Shown here: in pieces, positions 43,155-53,124 of the stretch
Layout: each line of letters opens with the position of its first letter
How positions within the stretch are numbered: the stretch's first letter is position 1
Source: Lachnoclostridium sp. An76
Lineage (GTDB): Bacteria; Bacillota; Clostridia; Lachnospirales; Lachnospiraceae
Reading direction: 5' to 3'
Assembly (NCBI RefSeq): GCF_002161355.1
Contig: NZ_NFHL01000011.1
Location: 1-64,000 of the forward strand
DNA length: 64,000 bases
Program-made: the position numbers and the translations under genes
Notes under the pieces: model-generated
What the model was told of the DNA's origin: nothing
The model's input: only the letters and a program-made list of their open reading frames with translations
Databases searched by the model: none

Positions 43155-43295
43155 ATCATTATACCACGAGCGCAGGAAAGGAAGCGCCGCGCGAGCGGCA
43201 TTTACTTTCCAAGCTGTGGCTCCCGGTATAATCCCTGCGGAGCAGGGCGAAGCGGGAATCCGCTTCGGATCGCACAACGTGCAATCATTATACCA
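43155..43295. repeat. Palindromic segment flanked by a 12-bp direct repeat
   Basis: ATCATTATACCA occurs at 43155-43166 and again at 43284-43295. The 117 bases between are G+C-rich and contain several short inverted repeats (GCGGG with CCCGC-like arms, GAAGCGGGAATCCGCTTC). This is the layout of a small non-autonomous element with a target duplication, though no terminal inverted repeats are clear. Nothing else is seen between 43129 and the pflB promoter. Confidence 0.45.
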
Positions 43296-43449
43296 GAAAA
43301 CAGAGCTCTTTGGAATTTCCAATGAAATTTTAGAAAATACAAAATCAAGTGCTTTGTATTTTTGGGAATACAAAATATGGTATAAATGACTGTAAATTGT
43401 ACAAAATTGTATACATGCGCGTTTTTGAGAACGATTATCGATATAGATA

Positions 43450-43478
43450 TTGTTTTTTTGAGGAGTTGATGATATACT
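43450..43478 (+). promoter_or_regulatory. Promoter of pflB
   Basis: TTGTTT (43450-43455), 17 bases, TATACT (43473-43478). The leader is about 85 bases to the ATG at 43571, with CAGAGGAGG as the ribosome binding site. Confidence 0.55.
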
Positions 43479-43570
43479 AGCGCATGAAAGCCGGGATGGA
43501 GGACAAAAACCTTCACGTACGGCTAAGTTAGCAAATTAATTACAGAAGATTTCAGAGGAGGTTTTTTCGA

Positions 43571-45829
43571 ATGGCAAAAGCAAATTTTGACCAGTGGGAA
43601 GGTTTCAGCGGGCATCTCTGGAAAGAGGAAGTCAATGTGCGTGATTTCATCCAGCACAACTATACACAGTATGACGGAGACGAATCTTTCCTCGCAGGTC
43701 CGACAGAGGCGACAAATAAACTTTGGGGCGAGCTCTCCAAGCTGCAGAAGGAGGAGCGTGCAAAGGGCGGCGTTCTGGACATGGAGACAGAGGTTGTTTC
43801 CGGCCTGACAGCATACGGCCCGGGATATATTAATGAAGAGATGAAGGATCTGGAGCAGGTGGTAGGACTCCAGACAGACAAGCCGCTCAAGAGAGCATTC
43901 ATGCCGTATGGCGGGATCAAGATGGCTGAGCAGGCATGCACCACATACGGATACACACCGAGTGAAAAACTGCATGAAATCTTTACAAAATATCATAAGA
44001 CACACAACCAGGCAGTATTTGATATCTATACACCTGAGATGAAGAAAGCGCGTCACAACAAGATCATCACAGGTCTTCCGGACACATACGGAAGAGGTCG
44101 TATCGTAGGCGACTATCGCCGTGTAGCTCTCTATGGTATCGACTACCTGATCGAGAAGAAGCAGTCTGATTTTGTTGAGTATGAGAGACACGGAATGAAG
44201 GGAACAGATTTCCGTCTCCGCGAGGAGATCGCTGACCAGATCCGCGCGCTGAAAGAGATGAAAGAGATGGCATCGGTTTACGGATATGATATTTCCAAGC
44301 CGGCTGCAAATGCAAAAGAGGCGGTCCAGTGGCTGTACTTCGGATACCTTGCAGCGATCAAGACACAGAACGGAGCTGCGATGAGTGTGGGACGTATCTC
44401 TACATTCCTTGACATCTATATCCAGAGAGACCTGGAGAAGGGCGCCCTGACAGAGGAGCAGGCACAGGAACTTATCGACCACATTGTCATGAAGTTCAGA
44501 ATGGTGAAGTTCGCGAGGATCCCGTCCTACAACGAGCTGTTCTCCGGAGACCCGGTATGGGCGACACTGGAGATGGCAGGAATCGGAATGGACGGACGGC
44601 ACATGGTTACAAAGAACGATTACCGTTTCCTCCACACACTGGAGAATATGGGACCGTCGCCGGAGCCGAACCTGACAGTACTGTACTCCTCACACCTGCC
44701 GGAGAACTTCAAGAAATATGCGGCTTATATTTCTGTTAAGACAAGTTCCATCCAGTACGAGAACGACGATGTAATGCGTCCAGTATGGGGCGACGACTAC
44801 TCCATCTGCTGCTGCGTATCCGCAACAGAGACCGGCAAGGAGATCCAGTTCTTCGGGGCACGTGCGAACCTTGCAAAATGCCTTCTGTACGCGATCAACG
44901 GCGGTGTTGACGAGAAGACAAAGCAGCAGGTATCCCCGCTCTACAGGCCGATCACATCCGAGTACCTTGACTATGACGAGGTCATGGAGAAATACGACCA
45001 GATGATGGAGTGGCTGTCCAAGCTGTATGTGGATACACTGAACATGATCCACTACATGCATGACAAGTACTACTATGAGGCTGCTGAGATGGCGCTCATC
45101 GACACAAATGTAAGACGTACATTCGCGACAGGTATCGCAGGATTCTCACACGTAGTAGATTCCTTAAGCGCGATCAAGTACGCTAAGGTAAAAGTGATCC
45201 GCGATGAGGACGGACTTGCAGTTGACTATGAGGTAGAGGGAGACTTCCCGAAATATGGAAACGACGACGACCGCGCAGACGAGATCGCTGTATGGCTGCT
45301 CCGCACGTTCATGAGCAAGCTGAAGAAGTGCCACACATACAGAAATTCCGAGCCGACGACATCCATCCTTACCATCACATCCAACGTGGTTTACGGAAAG
45401 GCTACAGGATCTCTTCCGGACGGAAGAAAAGCAGGCGAGCCGCTGGCACCGGGAGCGAACCCGTCCTACGGCGCGGAGAAGAACGGACTTCTTGCTTCCC
45501 TCAATTCTGTTGCGAAGCTTCCGTATGAGCAGGCGCTTGACGGAATCTCCAACACGCAGACGATCAGTCCGGGAGCACTGGGACATGACGACGACGAGCG
45601 CAAGAACAATCTTGTACACGTTCTCGACGGATACTTCGACCAGGGAGCACATCACCTGAACGTGAACGTATTCGGAACAGAGAAACTGATCGATGCGATG
45701 GAGCATCCGGAGAAAGAAGAGTACGCAAACTTCACGATCCGCGTATCCGGATATGCAGTGAAGTTCATCGACCTGACAAGAGAGCAGCAGCTTGACGTAA
45801 TCGCAAGAACCTGCCACGATAGAATGTAA
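43571..45829 (+). CDS. pflB: Formate C-acetyltransferase (pyruvate formate-lyase), 752 aa
   Basis: PflB converts pyruvate and CoA to acetyl-CoA and formate, the main fermentative pyruvate route. The two active Cys are in the [19 protein letters not shown] segment near residue 415, here three consecutive Cys. The glycyl-radical site is [13 protein letters not shown] near residue 728. Length and C-terminus (ARTCHDRM) match true PFL rather than a diol dehydratase homologue. pflA follows after 248 bases that hold two repeat copies. Confidence 0.96.
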   Translation: MAKANFDQWEGFSGHLWKEEVNVRDFIQHNYTQYDGDESFLAGPTEATNKLWGELSKLQKEERAKGGVLDMETEVVSGLTAYGPGYINEEMKDLEQVVGLQTDKPLKRAFMPYGGIKMAEQACTTYGYTPSEKLHEIFTKYHKTHNQAVFDIYTPEMKKARHNKIITGLPDTYGRGRIVGDYRRVALYGIDYLIEKKQSDFVEYERHGMKGTDFRLREEIADQIRALKEMKEMASVYGYDISKPAANAKEAVQWLYFGYLAAIKTQNGAAMSVGRISTFLDIYIQRDLEKGALTEEQAQELIDHIVMKFRMVKFARIPSYNELFSGDPVWATLEMAGIGMDGRHMVTKNDYRFLHTLENMGPSPEPNLTVLYSSHLPENFKKYAAYISVKTSSIQYENDDVMRPVWGDDYSICCCVSATETGKEIQFFGARANLAKCLLYAINGGVDEKTKQQVSPLYRPITSEYLDYDEVMEKYDQMMEWLSKLYVDTLNMIHYMHDKYYYEAAEMALIDTNVRRTFATGIAGFSHVVDSLSAIKYAKVKVIRDEDGLAVDYEVEGDFPKYGNDDDRADEIAVWLLRTFMSKLKKCHTYRNSEPTTSILTITSNVVYGKATGSLPDGRKAGEPLAPGANPSYGAEKNGLLASLNSVAKLPYEQALDGISNTQTISPGALGHDDDERKNNLVHVLDGYFDQGAHHLNVNVFGTEKLIDAMEHPEKEEYANFTIRVSGYAVKFIDLTREQQLDVIARTCHDRM

Positions 45830-45836
45830 TTTTTTC

Positions 45837-45871
45837 GGGGACGTAGTGAAATTCAGTTTGACTACGTCCCC
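45837..45871. repeat. GGGGACGTAGT hairpin, copy 2
   Basis: GGGGACGTAGT (45837-45847) pairs with ACTACGTCCCC (45861-45871), with the loop GAAATTCAGTTTG. It follows the pflB stop by 7 bases and is preceded by a T-run. Confidence 0.75.
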
Positions 45872-46030
45872 GTTTAACGACTGCTCTGTCCCTTTTGGCA
45901 GACGGCCCTGTCCCCGTTCGAAATCTGCACAAATAAGGTGTTGATTCCTGAGTGATTAATATGACAAATTTGGCTAATTTTAACATAGGGGACACGGTGA
46001 ATTATGAAAAGGGACAGGGCATGATCAATT

Positions 46031-46064
46031 GGGGACGTAGTGAAATTCAATTTGACTACGTCCC
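46031..46064. repeat. GGGGACGTAGT hairpin, copy 3
   Basis: GGGGACGTAGT (46031-46041) pairs with ACTACGTCCC (46055-46064). The preceding GGGACAGGGC and TCAATT match copy 1. The final arm base is G instead of C, and the sequence runs straight into the pflA ribosome binding site GGAAGGAG, so folding could hinder pflA translation. Confidence 0.75.
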
Positions 46065-46077
46065 GGAAGGAGAAAAT

Positions 46078-46809
46078 ATGAACGGATTTATCCATTCTAC
46101 GGAGAGTTTCGGCTCGGTTGACGGCCCGGGTGTGCGTTTTGTTATTTTTGTCGCGGGATGTCCGATGCGCTGCCAGTTCTGCCACAATCCGGATACCTGG
46201 AACATGCAGGTGGGAGAGCAGAAGAGCGCGGACGAGCTTCTGGCGCAGGCACTGCGGTACAGATCATACTGGAAGGACGGCGGCGGGATCACTGTGAGCG
46301 GCGGCGAGCCTCTGCTCCAGATGGATTTCATGATCGAGCTGTTTCAGAAGGCGAAGGAAAAAGGGATCAACACGACGATCGACACGAGCGGCGCGCCTTT
46401 TACGAGGAAAGAGCCCTTCTTTGGAAAGTTCAATGAGCTCATGAAATATACAGATCTGCTGTTGGTGGACATCAAGCATATCGATGATGAGCAGCATAAG
46501 CTTCTGACAGGGCAAACGAACAAGAATATCCTTGACATGGCAAGGTATTTGTCGGAGATCGGCAAGCCGGTCTGGATCAGGCATGTGCTCGTGCCGGAGA
46601 GAAGTGATAAGGATGAATATCTCAAGGAACTTTATGAGTTTATAAAGACGTTAGGTAATGTCGAAAAAGTGGAAGTCCTGCCGTACCACACTTTTGGCGA
46701 ATATAAGTGGAAAGAGCTGGGATATGACTATCCGCTGGCGGGGATTGAACCGCCGACGAAAGAGCGTATTAAAAATGCAAATGAGATCCTGCATACAGGG
46801 CAGGGGTAA
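46078..46809 (+). CDS. pflA: Pyruvate formate-lyase activating enzyme, 243 aa
   Basis: PflA is a radical-SAM enzyme that installs the glycyl radical on PflB. The cluster motif AGCPMRCQFCHNPDTW (CxxxCxxC) lies near residue 30, followed by VSGGEPLLQ and TTIDTSGAPF. I chose the ATG at 46078 after GGAAGGAG. The frame is open back to 45952, but that extension is made of intergenic repeat sequence and is not expected to be translated. Size is normal. Confidence 0.94.
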   Translation: MNGFIHSTESFGSVDGPGVRFVIFVAGCPMRCQFCHNPDTWNMQVGEQKSADELLAQALRYRSYWKDGGGITVSGGEPLLQMDFMIELFQKAKEKGINTTIDTSGAPFTRKEPFFGKFNELMKYTDLLLVDIKHIDDEQHKLLTGQTNKNILDMARYLSEIGKPVWIRHVLVPERSDKDEYLKELYEFIKTLGNVEKVEVLPYHTFGEYKWKELGYDYPLAGIEPPTKERIKNANEILHTGQG

Positions 46810-46830
46810 GAGCAGGAGAAAACAATGCAC

Positions 46831-46878
46831 ATACGCGGGGATGGGACTGAAAGCAGGTCCTGTCCCCGCGTATTTTAT
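46831..46878 (+). terminator. Terminator of pflA
   Basis: ATACGCGGGGA (46831-46841) pairs with TCCCCGCGTAT (46863-46873), followed by TTTAT. It faces the convergent histidine kinase gene. Confidence 0.7.
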
Positions 46879-46949
46879 CGTTTTATCAGCCAATAGCTGA
46901 AATTCCTCGGGAAATTAAAGATGCAGTATACAGAAATTACCCGGATGGA

Positions 46950-47954
46950 TCAGGAACCCGTTTCATGCACCGTCCCCTTCGGAAATACCACCGTCACCCT
47001 CGTAAATTCCCCTTCCCGTGACTGGACCGTCAGCCCCAGTCCCAGCCTGTCACAGAGCGTTTTCGCCAGATACAGCCCCATCCCGGTGGAAGCGGTCTTT
47101 GAGCGGTCCGACCCGGTAAAGCCCTTTTCGAAAACACGTGGAAGGTCAGCGGCGCTGATGCCGCAGCCGTTGTCCTCGACCACAAGTACAGCAGAAGCAG
47201 GGGACTCTTCGCTGTATATCGAGAGGCGCTTCTTTGGCTTATCAAAGTATTTGACAGAATTCTGGATGATCTGGGAGAGGATAAAGCCGAGCCACTTTTC
47301 GTCTGTAAATACAACAGTATCTTTGATACGGATGTCCAGTTCTATGCCTGCGTCTAGAAAATAGCGCCGGTATTTCAGCAGGATATCATGTACCACATCC
47401 GGCAGGCTGAGCCTGCGGACAAAGTAGTCCTTCTCTGTATTCTCGCTTCTGGCATAATAGAGCATCTGCTCTACCAGATTATAGATGCGGTCAGTTTCCT
47501 TTTTGAGCTCATAATCCTTCATGTTGTCAAATGCCAGTGAGAGCGCGCTGATCGGCACTTTGATCTCATGCGCAAAGCTTTCGATATATTCCCTGTAGTC
47601 CTGCTGTTCTTCCACCGACTTTTCCAGACGTTCGTTCATGGCCTTGCACGCTCTTTTCAGGGCATAGTGATAGGCTCGGCTTTCAGGTTCCCTGGGGCTG
47701 GGGAGAACTTCCGCCGCGTACCAGGTTTCTTCCAGGCTGTCTGTCAGGTCCATGATCCGGGTCTGTCTTGCGGCCTGATGGCGGTAACGGAGCCAGTGAA
47801 AGATCAGACAGGCGCAGACAGAAAAGGCTGCAGCCAGGATAAGATAACCGTTCTGGAATCCCGCGGCGGCGAGAAGAAGGACTCCCACTCCCGTAAAAAC
47901 GATATGAAAAAGGATGTCGCATATTTTAGTTTCTAAATAAAGGATAAAATTCAC
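46950..47954 (-). CDS. BceS-like sensor histidine kinase, 334 aa
   Basis: This is an intramembrane-sensing kinase with two N-terminal spans (near residues 15-33 and 36-54) and almost no outside loop, so it must receive its signal from a partner transporter. The H box is FAHEIKVPIS near residue 128. The ATPase has SQIIQNSVKYF (N box), VVEDNGCGI (G1) and TGMGLYLAKTL (G2). It overlaps the response regulator gene by 4 bases. In BceS systems the FtsX permease passes peptide-antibiotic flux information to the kinase. Confidence 0.88.
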   Translation of the reverse strand: MNFILYLETKICDILFHIVFTGVGVLLLAAAGFQNGYLILAAAFSVCACLIFHWLRYRHQAARQTRIMDLTDSLEETWYAAEVLPSPREPESRAYHYALKRACKAMNERLEKSVEEQQDYREYIESFAHEIKVPISALSLAFDNMKDYELKKETDRIYNLVEQMLYYARSENTEKDYFVRRLSLPDVVHDILLKYRRYFLDAGIELDIRIKDTVVFTDEKWLGFILSQIIQNSVKYFDKPKKRLSIYSEESPASAVLVVEDNGCGISAADLPRVFEKGFTGSDRSKTASTGMGLYLAKTLCDRLGLGLTVQSREGEFTRVTVVFPKGTVHETGS

Positions 47955-48610
47955 AGTTTCCAGCCCTTTCCCCTGATATTTTCCAGCAGGTGTGTGACGC
48001 CAATCTCTTTCAGCTTCCGCTTCAGCCGGGTCATGTTGACCATGAGTACATTTTCGTCCAGATAGAAGCGGTCATTCCATAGTTTTTCCAGAAGCTCATC
48101 CTTGCTGATAACTTTTTCACTGTTCATAAAGAAATAATACAGGATACGGAATTCATTCCGGGTCAGCTCCGTCTCTTTGCCTTCGTACCGGATGGCAGAC
48201 AGGTGGAGATCCAGAGTGCATCCCTTTCTGGTGAGTTCGCGGAAACTGCCCGGATCATTCAGGCGGAGGGCCCGCCGGATCTTTTCGAGGAGGACCAGAG
48301 GATCGTAGGGCTTGGAGATGAAGTCAACGCCCCCTGCGCGGATGCTCATAAGTTCATCTGCCGAGGTATCCCTGCTGGTGACAAAGATGACGGGCGTCCG
48401 GGTCTGCGTGCGGATCCTGCGGCAGATGTCATATCCGTTTTCATAAGGAAGATTGACATCCAGGAGGATGAGGTCAGCGGAAAGCCTGGCAAGCTGCCCG
48501 GCGAGATCTCCAAAATCATCCGGCAGGATGGTCTCATATCCGTGCCTGGTGAGCAGCCGGGAGAGCTCCCGGCGGGTGGTAATATTGTCTTCTGCGATCA
48601 CGATCCTCAT
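47951..48610 (-). CDS. BceR-like OmpR-family response regulator, 219 aa
   Basis: The receiver domain has Asp in LILLDVNLPYENG near residue 54, Thr/Ser in VIFVTSRD and Lys in FISKPYDP. The OmpR winged helix follows from about 130 (ELTRNEFRILYYFFMNSEKVISKDELLEKLWND). It lies 182 bases downstream of the permease gene, separated by a short tandem array, with the kinase gene next. Its likely target is the promoter of the ABC genes at 51601. Confidence 0.9.
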   Translation of the reverse strand: MRIVIAEDNITTRRELSRLLTRHGYETILPDDFGDLAGQLARLSADLILLDVNLPYENGYDICRRIRTQTRTPVIFVTSRDTSADELMSIRAGGVDFISKPYDPLVLLEKIRRALRLNDPGSFRELTRKGCTLDLHLSAIRYEGKETELTRNEFRILYYFFMNSEKVISKDELLEKLWNDRFYLDENVLMVNMTRLKRKLKEIGVTHLLENIRGKGWKL

Positions 48611-48670
48611 GGAACAAAGCCCTTTTTTCTGTAAATCAGGATGGTTCCCGGCATCCCCGCCCGGGATCCT

Positions 48671-48778
48671 GTATCCCCGTACCCCGCATTCCCCGCCGGG
48701 AATTGTGTATCCCCGTGCCCTGCATTCCGCGGGAAATCCTGTATCCCCGTGCCCCGCACTCCCCGCCGGGAACCATCC
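48671..48778. repeat. Three ~36-bp tandem repeats between transporter and regulator genes
   Basis: Units starting GTATCCCCGT occur at 48671, 48707 and 48741 (periods 36 and 34), each with CCCCGC and CCGGGAA. The array is extremely C-rich on this strand. It separates the ABC genes from the two-component genes and may act as a transcriptional barrier. Confidence 0.65.
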
Positions 48779-48792
48779 TGTTTATTACTTTC

Positions 48793-50802
48793 TTAGTTAT
48801 TATATCGCGCTTCCTGTATATTTCTCTTAAAACCGATGTACGTGGCGATAAAGTAGATCAGATACACCAGCAGGAAGATGCCGAGCCCTGCCAGGAAATA
48901 CTCCAGGTATACCCACCTGCTGCTGAGGAATATGCTGTACAGCCGGTTTATGGAGAACATGCACAGAAATGTGATGAGCACTGGGTACACCACCGGCAGG
49001 CCGAACAGGATGAGGAGCTGCCTGCCGACCGTACGGCAGAGGCTGCTGCCGCTGACGCCAAGCCGGCTCAGGACAGTGTAGCGGTATTTGTGCCGGGAGG
49101 AGTCGCTTAAGGCCTGGACTGCCAGGATCGTGCCCGCGGTGGACAGGAAGATAAAGGCAAGGTACAGGCAGAGAGAAGAGACGATAGCAAGCATACTGTT
49201 CCCCTCCTCGACGATCTGCCCCCGCACAGTGACTTTGTAGTTTTGATCTACCGTGTCTCCGGACTCATCGGTGTATGTGAGATGCCAGGACATTTCGTCC
49301 GTGATCTTTTTCTTGAGGTCAGCAGTGGTCTCTTCCACGGTATCGATGACCAGGTGACTCTCTGCCGGCTCAAGATCCTGCACATACCGGTCAGGATAGA
49401 CAGCGACGAAACTGGTGAGGCCTGTGAGAGTCAGCCAGTACCCGTTATCTGTGATCCCTTTCAGCCTTAAGGATGTGCCATCGGCCAGAGTAAGTGTGCT
49501 GAGATCCTCTTCCGCTTCTTCGAAAAGTGGGATCAGCTGGCGATCCGTGAGGATAAGGTATCCATTATCTTCCAGGGAGACCGGAGAAAGCCCCCGGAGC
49601 TTCAGCAGCTCATTGTATGTTCCCAGGCTAATGACGGTATCAAAATCTGTGTTGGAGCCCGGCACGCTGACAATAGGCTGAAGATGCATCCCCGGATCTT
49701 TGTATACATCGAAAAGATAAGATGAGCGGACCGTATAGTCTTCCTCCGTAAGAGCGATATAATCGCTGAGGATCTCCCTGTCCTCAGGATCGTCAAAAAC
49801 CTGGATGTCATACGGTGATTCCAGCTCCAGGAGATATCCTGACATCCCCTGGTAGAGATAAGAGACGTTCAGGGAGAGGAGCGTGAGCACCACGAGCATG
49901 GAAAGCGTCCCCATGGTAATGCTCATGCTGCGCACTTTCGAGGAAAATGTCCTTGCGATGAAAAGGTGGTCTCCTGTATATTTAAGGGATCTCTTCCGCA
50001 GGACCAGCGTGAGCAGCATGTCTCCCGCAGAGACAGAGACTCCGTAAATGCTCAGGATGAACAGGAGGATGCCAAGCATGAGCCAGTACATGACGCTCTG
50101 ATCGGAGCCTGCGTCCAGACTGAACTGAGAGTTCCACACAAGAAAGCCCAGGATACCCAGGAGCAGGCTGGCGCAGAAGAGGATATTTCGTTTCCGGGAC
50201 GAGCGCAGTATTTTTTCCTCATTCTGTTTCTCCATATCGAGAAATCCGCGGATGGAGATGCGCCCCATTTTCCGTGTCATGTTCACAAGGACAAGAAGAA
50301 AGACAGCGGCAAAGCAGAGGAGGAGCGTTCCGGCGGGAGCAGTGCGGAACGTGATGAAGATCACTTCCGGGATCTCAAAGGCGCGGACTATGACCATGGA
50401 GATGACCTGGCTGACCAGGAATCCGATGGGGAAAGACAGCGCCAGGGCAAAGAGGCCGAGCAGTAAGATCTCTGTCAGGAACATAAGGATGACCCTGCCG
50501 CGGCGTATGCCGAGGAGAAGATACATGCCGAATTCCCGGCTCCGCTTTGTGAACATGAATTTTGTCGTATAATTGATGAGAAAGCAGATCACAAAGAGGA
50601 TGATGATATTGATAAAATCCAGAACCATCTGGAAGGTGTTCATCCCTTCGGACAGGCCTGTGATCGCGTCCGATGATGCGACAAGCCCGAAGGAGAACAT
50701 CAGGGAGAAGGAGAGGGTGACTGTAATGAGGTAAACCGCATAGTCGCTCAGGCTTCTCTTTGCATTCCGAAAGGCAAGTTTATATAACATTTCCCGTGTC
50801 AC
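48793..50802 (-). CDS. BceB-like FtsX permease, 669 aa
   Basis: This is a ten-span ABC permease for detoxification or sensing of cell-wall-active peptides. Early spans lie near residues 20-40, 55-75, 105-135, 150-170, 205-220 and 230-250. The large outside domain typical of BceB occupies about 310-520, and the last four spans follow (near 530-660). RYTVLSRLGVSGSSLCRTVG is the FtsX-type loop. It overlaps the ATPase gene by 23 bases and is followed by the two-component genes. Confidence 0.9.
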   Translation of the reverse strand: MTREMLYKLAFRNAKRSLSDYAVYLITVTLSFSLMFSFGLVASSDAITGLSEGMNTFQMVLDFINIIILFVICFLINYTTKFMFTKRSREFGMYLLLGIRRGRVILMFLTEILLLGLFALALSFPIGFLVSQVISMVIVRAFEIPEVIFITFRTAPAGTLLLCFAAVFLLVLVNMTRKMGRISIRGFLDMEKQNEEKILRSSRKRNILFCASLLLGILGFLVWNSQFSLDAGSDQSVMYWLMLGILLFILSIYGVSVSAGDMLLTLVLRKRSLKYTGDHLFIARTFSSKVRSMSITMGTLSMLVVLTLLSLNVSYLYQGMSGYLLELESPYDIQVFDDPEDREILSDYIALTEEDYTVRSSYLFDVYKDPGMHLQPIVSVPGSNTDFDTVISLGTYNELLKLRGLSPVSLEDNGYLILTDRQLIPLFEEAEEDLSTLTLADGTSLRLKGITDNGYWLTLTGLTSFVAVYPDRYVQDLEPAESHLVIDTVEETTADLKKKITDEMSWHLTYTDESGDTVDQNYKVTVRGQIVEEGNSMLAIVSSLCLYLAFIFLSTAGTILAVQALSDSSRHKYRYTVLSRLGVSGSSLCRTVGRQLLILFGLPVVYPVLITFLCMFSINRLYSIFLSSRWVYLEYFLAGLGIFLLVYLIYFIATYIGFKRNIQEARYNN

Positions 50803-51601
50803 CTCCCAGCAGAGTCAGTATATCGAGGATTTCTGTGAAAAACTCTTTCCGGGTCTTCCCGTCCCTGCGTATCTCGGTAAAGATCTTCCCGTCCTTCAGG
50901 ACAAGGATGCGTCCGCAGAAGGAGGCGCAGAAAGGATCATGGGTGACCATGAGGATGGTGGCTCCCAGTTTTTCATTGATGGATGCCATGGTCTCGAGCA
51001 GGAGACGGGAAGACCTGGAGTCCAGAGCGCCGGTGGGCTCATCGGCAAGGATCAGCTTTGGCTCGTTGATCAGCGCGCGGGCACAGGCGCAGCGCTGTTT
51101 CTGCCCGCCGGATACCTCGCACGGGAACTTCTCCAGGATGCCGCTGATCCCCAGTTTCCCGGCGATATCCCGCACCCTGCGGTCAATGACTTTCGGCGGG
51201 GTGCCGCTGATGATCTGCGCCATGGAAATATTCTCCCCGATGGTCAGCGTGTCCAGGAGATGAAAGTCCTGGAAGATAAATCCAAGGTTCTCCCTGCGGA
51301 AATCCGCCAGGTCCCGCTCCCTGACAGCGGTGATGTCCTTTCCGCTGACGAAGATGTGTCCGCTGGTGACACTGTCGATGGCAGCGATGCAGTTTAGAAG
51401 TGTCGTCTTCCCTGAGCCGCTTGCTCCCATGACTGCGGTGAATTCGCCCCTGTCGATGTGCAGGGTGATGCCGTCCACGGCCTTTGTGATATTCCCGTGG
51501 TTCCCATAATATTTTTTCACGCGCTCAAGCCTCAGGATCGGCTGCCCTTCCGCCTGCCGGCCGGGCGTTTTCTGAGCGGATGCTGTCTGTGTCTGTTCCA
51601 T
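50780..51601 (-). CDS. BceA-like ABC ATP-binding protein, 273 aa
   Basis: This is the ATPase of the Bce-type transporter. It has Walker A GASGSGKTT near residue 57, signature VSGGQKQRCACARA, Walker B KLILADEPTGALDS and H-loop VTHDPFCASFC. The N-terminal 20 residues are a polar extension (TQTASAQKTPGRQ). The ATG follows GAAAGGAAGGG. It is the first gene of a minus-strand cassette of four (ATPase, permease, regulator, kinase). Confidence 0.92.
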   Translation of the reverse strand: MEQTQTASAQKTPGRQAEGQPILRLERVKKYYGNHGNITKAVDGITLHIDRGEFTAVMGASGSGKTTLLNCIAAIDSVTSGHIFVSGKDITAVRERDLADFRRENLGFIFQDFHLLDTLTIGENISMAQIISGTPPKVIDRRVRDIAGKLGISGILEKFPCEVSGGQKQRCACARALINEPKLILADEPTGALDSRSSRLLLETMASINEKLGATILMVTHDPFCASFCGRILVLKDGKIFTEIRRDGKTRKEFFTEILDILTLLGGDTGNVI

Positions 51602-51696
51602 ATGAAGTCCCTTCCTTTCCGGATGTTTTCAGGTTTTGCATAGTACTCCGGGCAGAGCCAGTCCGTCCCGGGAAACGGACAGAAACACTGCCGGGC

Positions 51697-51729
51697 GGAA
51701 CGTATCGTTCCGGGATCAAGGTCATTATA
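51697..51729 (-). promoter_or_regulatory. Promoter region of the Bce-like operon
   Basis: On the minus strand a TATAAT box lies at 51729-51724, with a poor -35 (GTGTAC) 17 bases upstream, as expected for an activator-dependent promoter. Downstream of it is the dyad GGAACG-TAT-CGTTCC (51697-51711), a candidate operator or leader hairpin. Direct repeats of GAAAGTCTCAG and ACTCCACGGAGAG lie further upstream at 51762-51815. Confidence 0.45.
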
Positions 51730-51930
51730 TCAATGGAAGAGAGAAAGTACACTTACAGTTTTGAAAGTCTCAGTGAAAGTCTCAGACTCCACGGAGAGAC
51801 TCCACGGAGAAAATGTTCCTCTCGATTTTTCGGGGATAAAATGTTATAGTAGCTAATGTACGGACAGGCTCCCGGAAGGCTGCCGCGCACCGGGGGTTTT
51901 GACTTTTTATAGAAAAGAGGAATGTAAATA

Positions 51931-53124
51931 ATGAATAAGAAAGAAATACTTGAGATCAGAAAGCAGTTCACACCGGCAAACTGCGCGATCACCAGGATCT
52001 GCGGCTGCTATGTGGACCATGAAAAGACGAAAAAGATGGAATCAAAGGACGCGTTCCTTTCGCTCCCGGAAGAAGAAGCGTTTAAATATTTTGATATTTT
52101 CAAAAAGACTCTGTCAGGGACCGTGGGGAAAAATATGCTGAACCTGGAATTTCCGCTGGACGCGGAGATGCCGGGCGGGACGCAGGAATTTCTCATGAAG
52201 CTCAGGGACAGTAAGCTGGAAGACGATATGCTTCTGGAGGAGTTCTACGACAAAGTCATCGCTACATACGATCATGCGGAAAATTATTATATCATCCTGA
52301 TCCATGCCATGTACGATATCCCGGGGAAATCTTCGGACGGGCTGGAGATGTTCGATGCATCTGACGAGGTGTATGAGTACCTGCTCATGAGCATCTGTCC
52401 GGTGTCGCTTTCCAAGGCGGGACTGAGTTATAATGCGGAAGACAACCGGATCCAGGACCGGATCCGCGACTGGATCGTGGACATGCCGTCAAAGGGATTT
52501 CTTTTTCCGGCGTTTAATGACAGGAGCACGGATCTGCACAGTGTGCTTTACTATACAAAAAAATCCGAGGACCTGCAGCCGGAGATGATCGACCAGCTCC
52601 TGGGAGCAAAGATGCCGATGTCCGCGGATACGCAGAAGGAGACATTCCAGATGATCATCGAGGATACGCTTGGCGAGGACGGGGATTATGAGACTGTCCG
52701 AAATATCCACGAGACGCTCAATAATCTGATCGAAGAGCACAAAGAAGAACCGGAGCCGCTGGCACTTGACAAGACAGAGATCAAAAAGATCTTCGAGCAG
52801 AGCGGCGTGGACGCGGAAAAGATGGAAAGTTTTGACCGCAATTTTGAGGAGAATGCAGGAGAAAAGGCGTCCCTGCTGGCAACAAATATTGCGGAGACAA
52901 GGAAATTTAATATCGAGACCCCGGATGTGGTCATCAAGGTGAACCCGGACAGGGCGGATCTGGTGGAGACGAGGATCATTGACGGAAGGCAGTGCCTGGT
53001 CATCCCCGTAGACGACCACATCGAGGTAAACGGGATCAGTGTCAGGACTATAAAAATGGCGGGATCGGTCTTGTCAGGCAGTGCAGGAGATGCGGAGGAT
53101 GACCTGTCATCTGACGTGCTCTGA
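51931..53124 (+). CDS. DUF4317 protein, 397 aa
   Basis: This is a soluble protein of the DUF4317 family, frequent in Clostridia, without known function. The N-terminus NKKEILEIRKQFTPANCAITRICGCYVD is the family hallmark (first part quoted). The C-terminal half contains a helical linker and KFNIETPDVVIKVNPDRADLVE. No catalytic motif is evident. Its 3' end overlaps by 18 bases the end of the convergent TetR gene. Its transcript starts in the divergent region shared with the Bce operon. Confidence 0.85.
   Translation: MNKKEILEIRKQFTPANCAITRICGCYVDHEKTKKMESKDAFLSLPEEEAFKYFDIFKKTLSGTVGKNMLNLEFPLDAEMPGGTQEFLMKLRDSKLEDDMLLEEFYDKVIATYDHAENYYIILIHAMYDIPGKSSDGLEMFDASDEVYEYLLMSICPVSLSKAGLSYNAEDNRIQDRIRDWIVDMPSKGFLFPAFNDRSTDLHSVLYYTKKSEDLQPEMIDQLLGAKMPMSADTQKETFQMIIEDTLGEDGDYETVRNIHETLNNLIEEHKEEPEPLALDKTEIKKIFEQSGVDAEKMESFDRNFEENAGEKASLLATNIAETRKFNIETPDVVIKVNPDRADLVETRIIDGRQCLVIPVDDHIEVNGISVRTIKMAGSVLSGSAGDAEDDLSSDVL

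Noticed and set aside
45952-46077. N-terminal extension of pflA by 42 residues
   Set aside because: The extension is translated intergenic repeat (GGGGACGTAGT copy). The ATG at 46078 has a proper ribosome binding site and matches the usual start of the enzyme.
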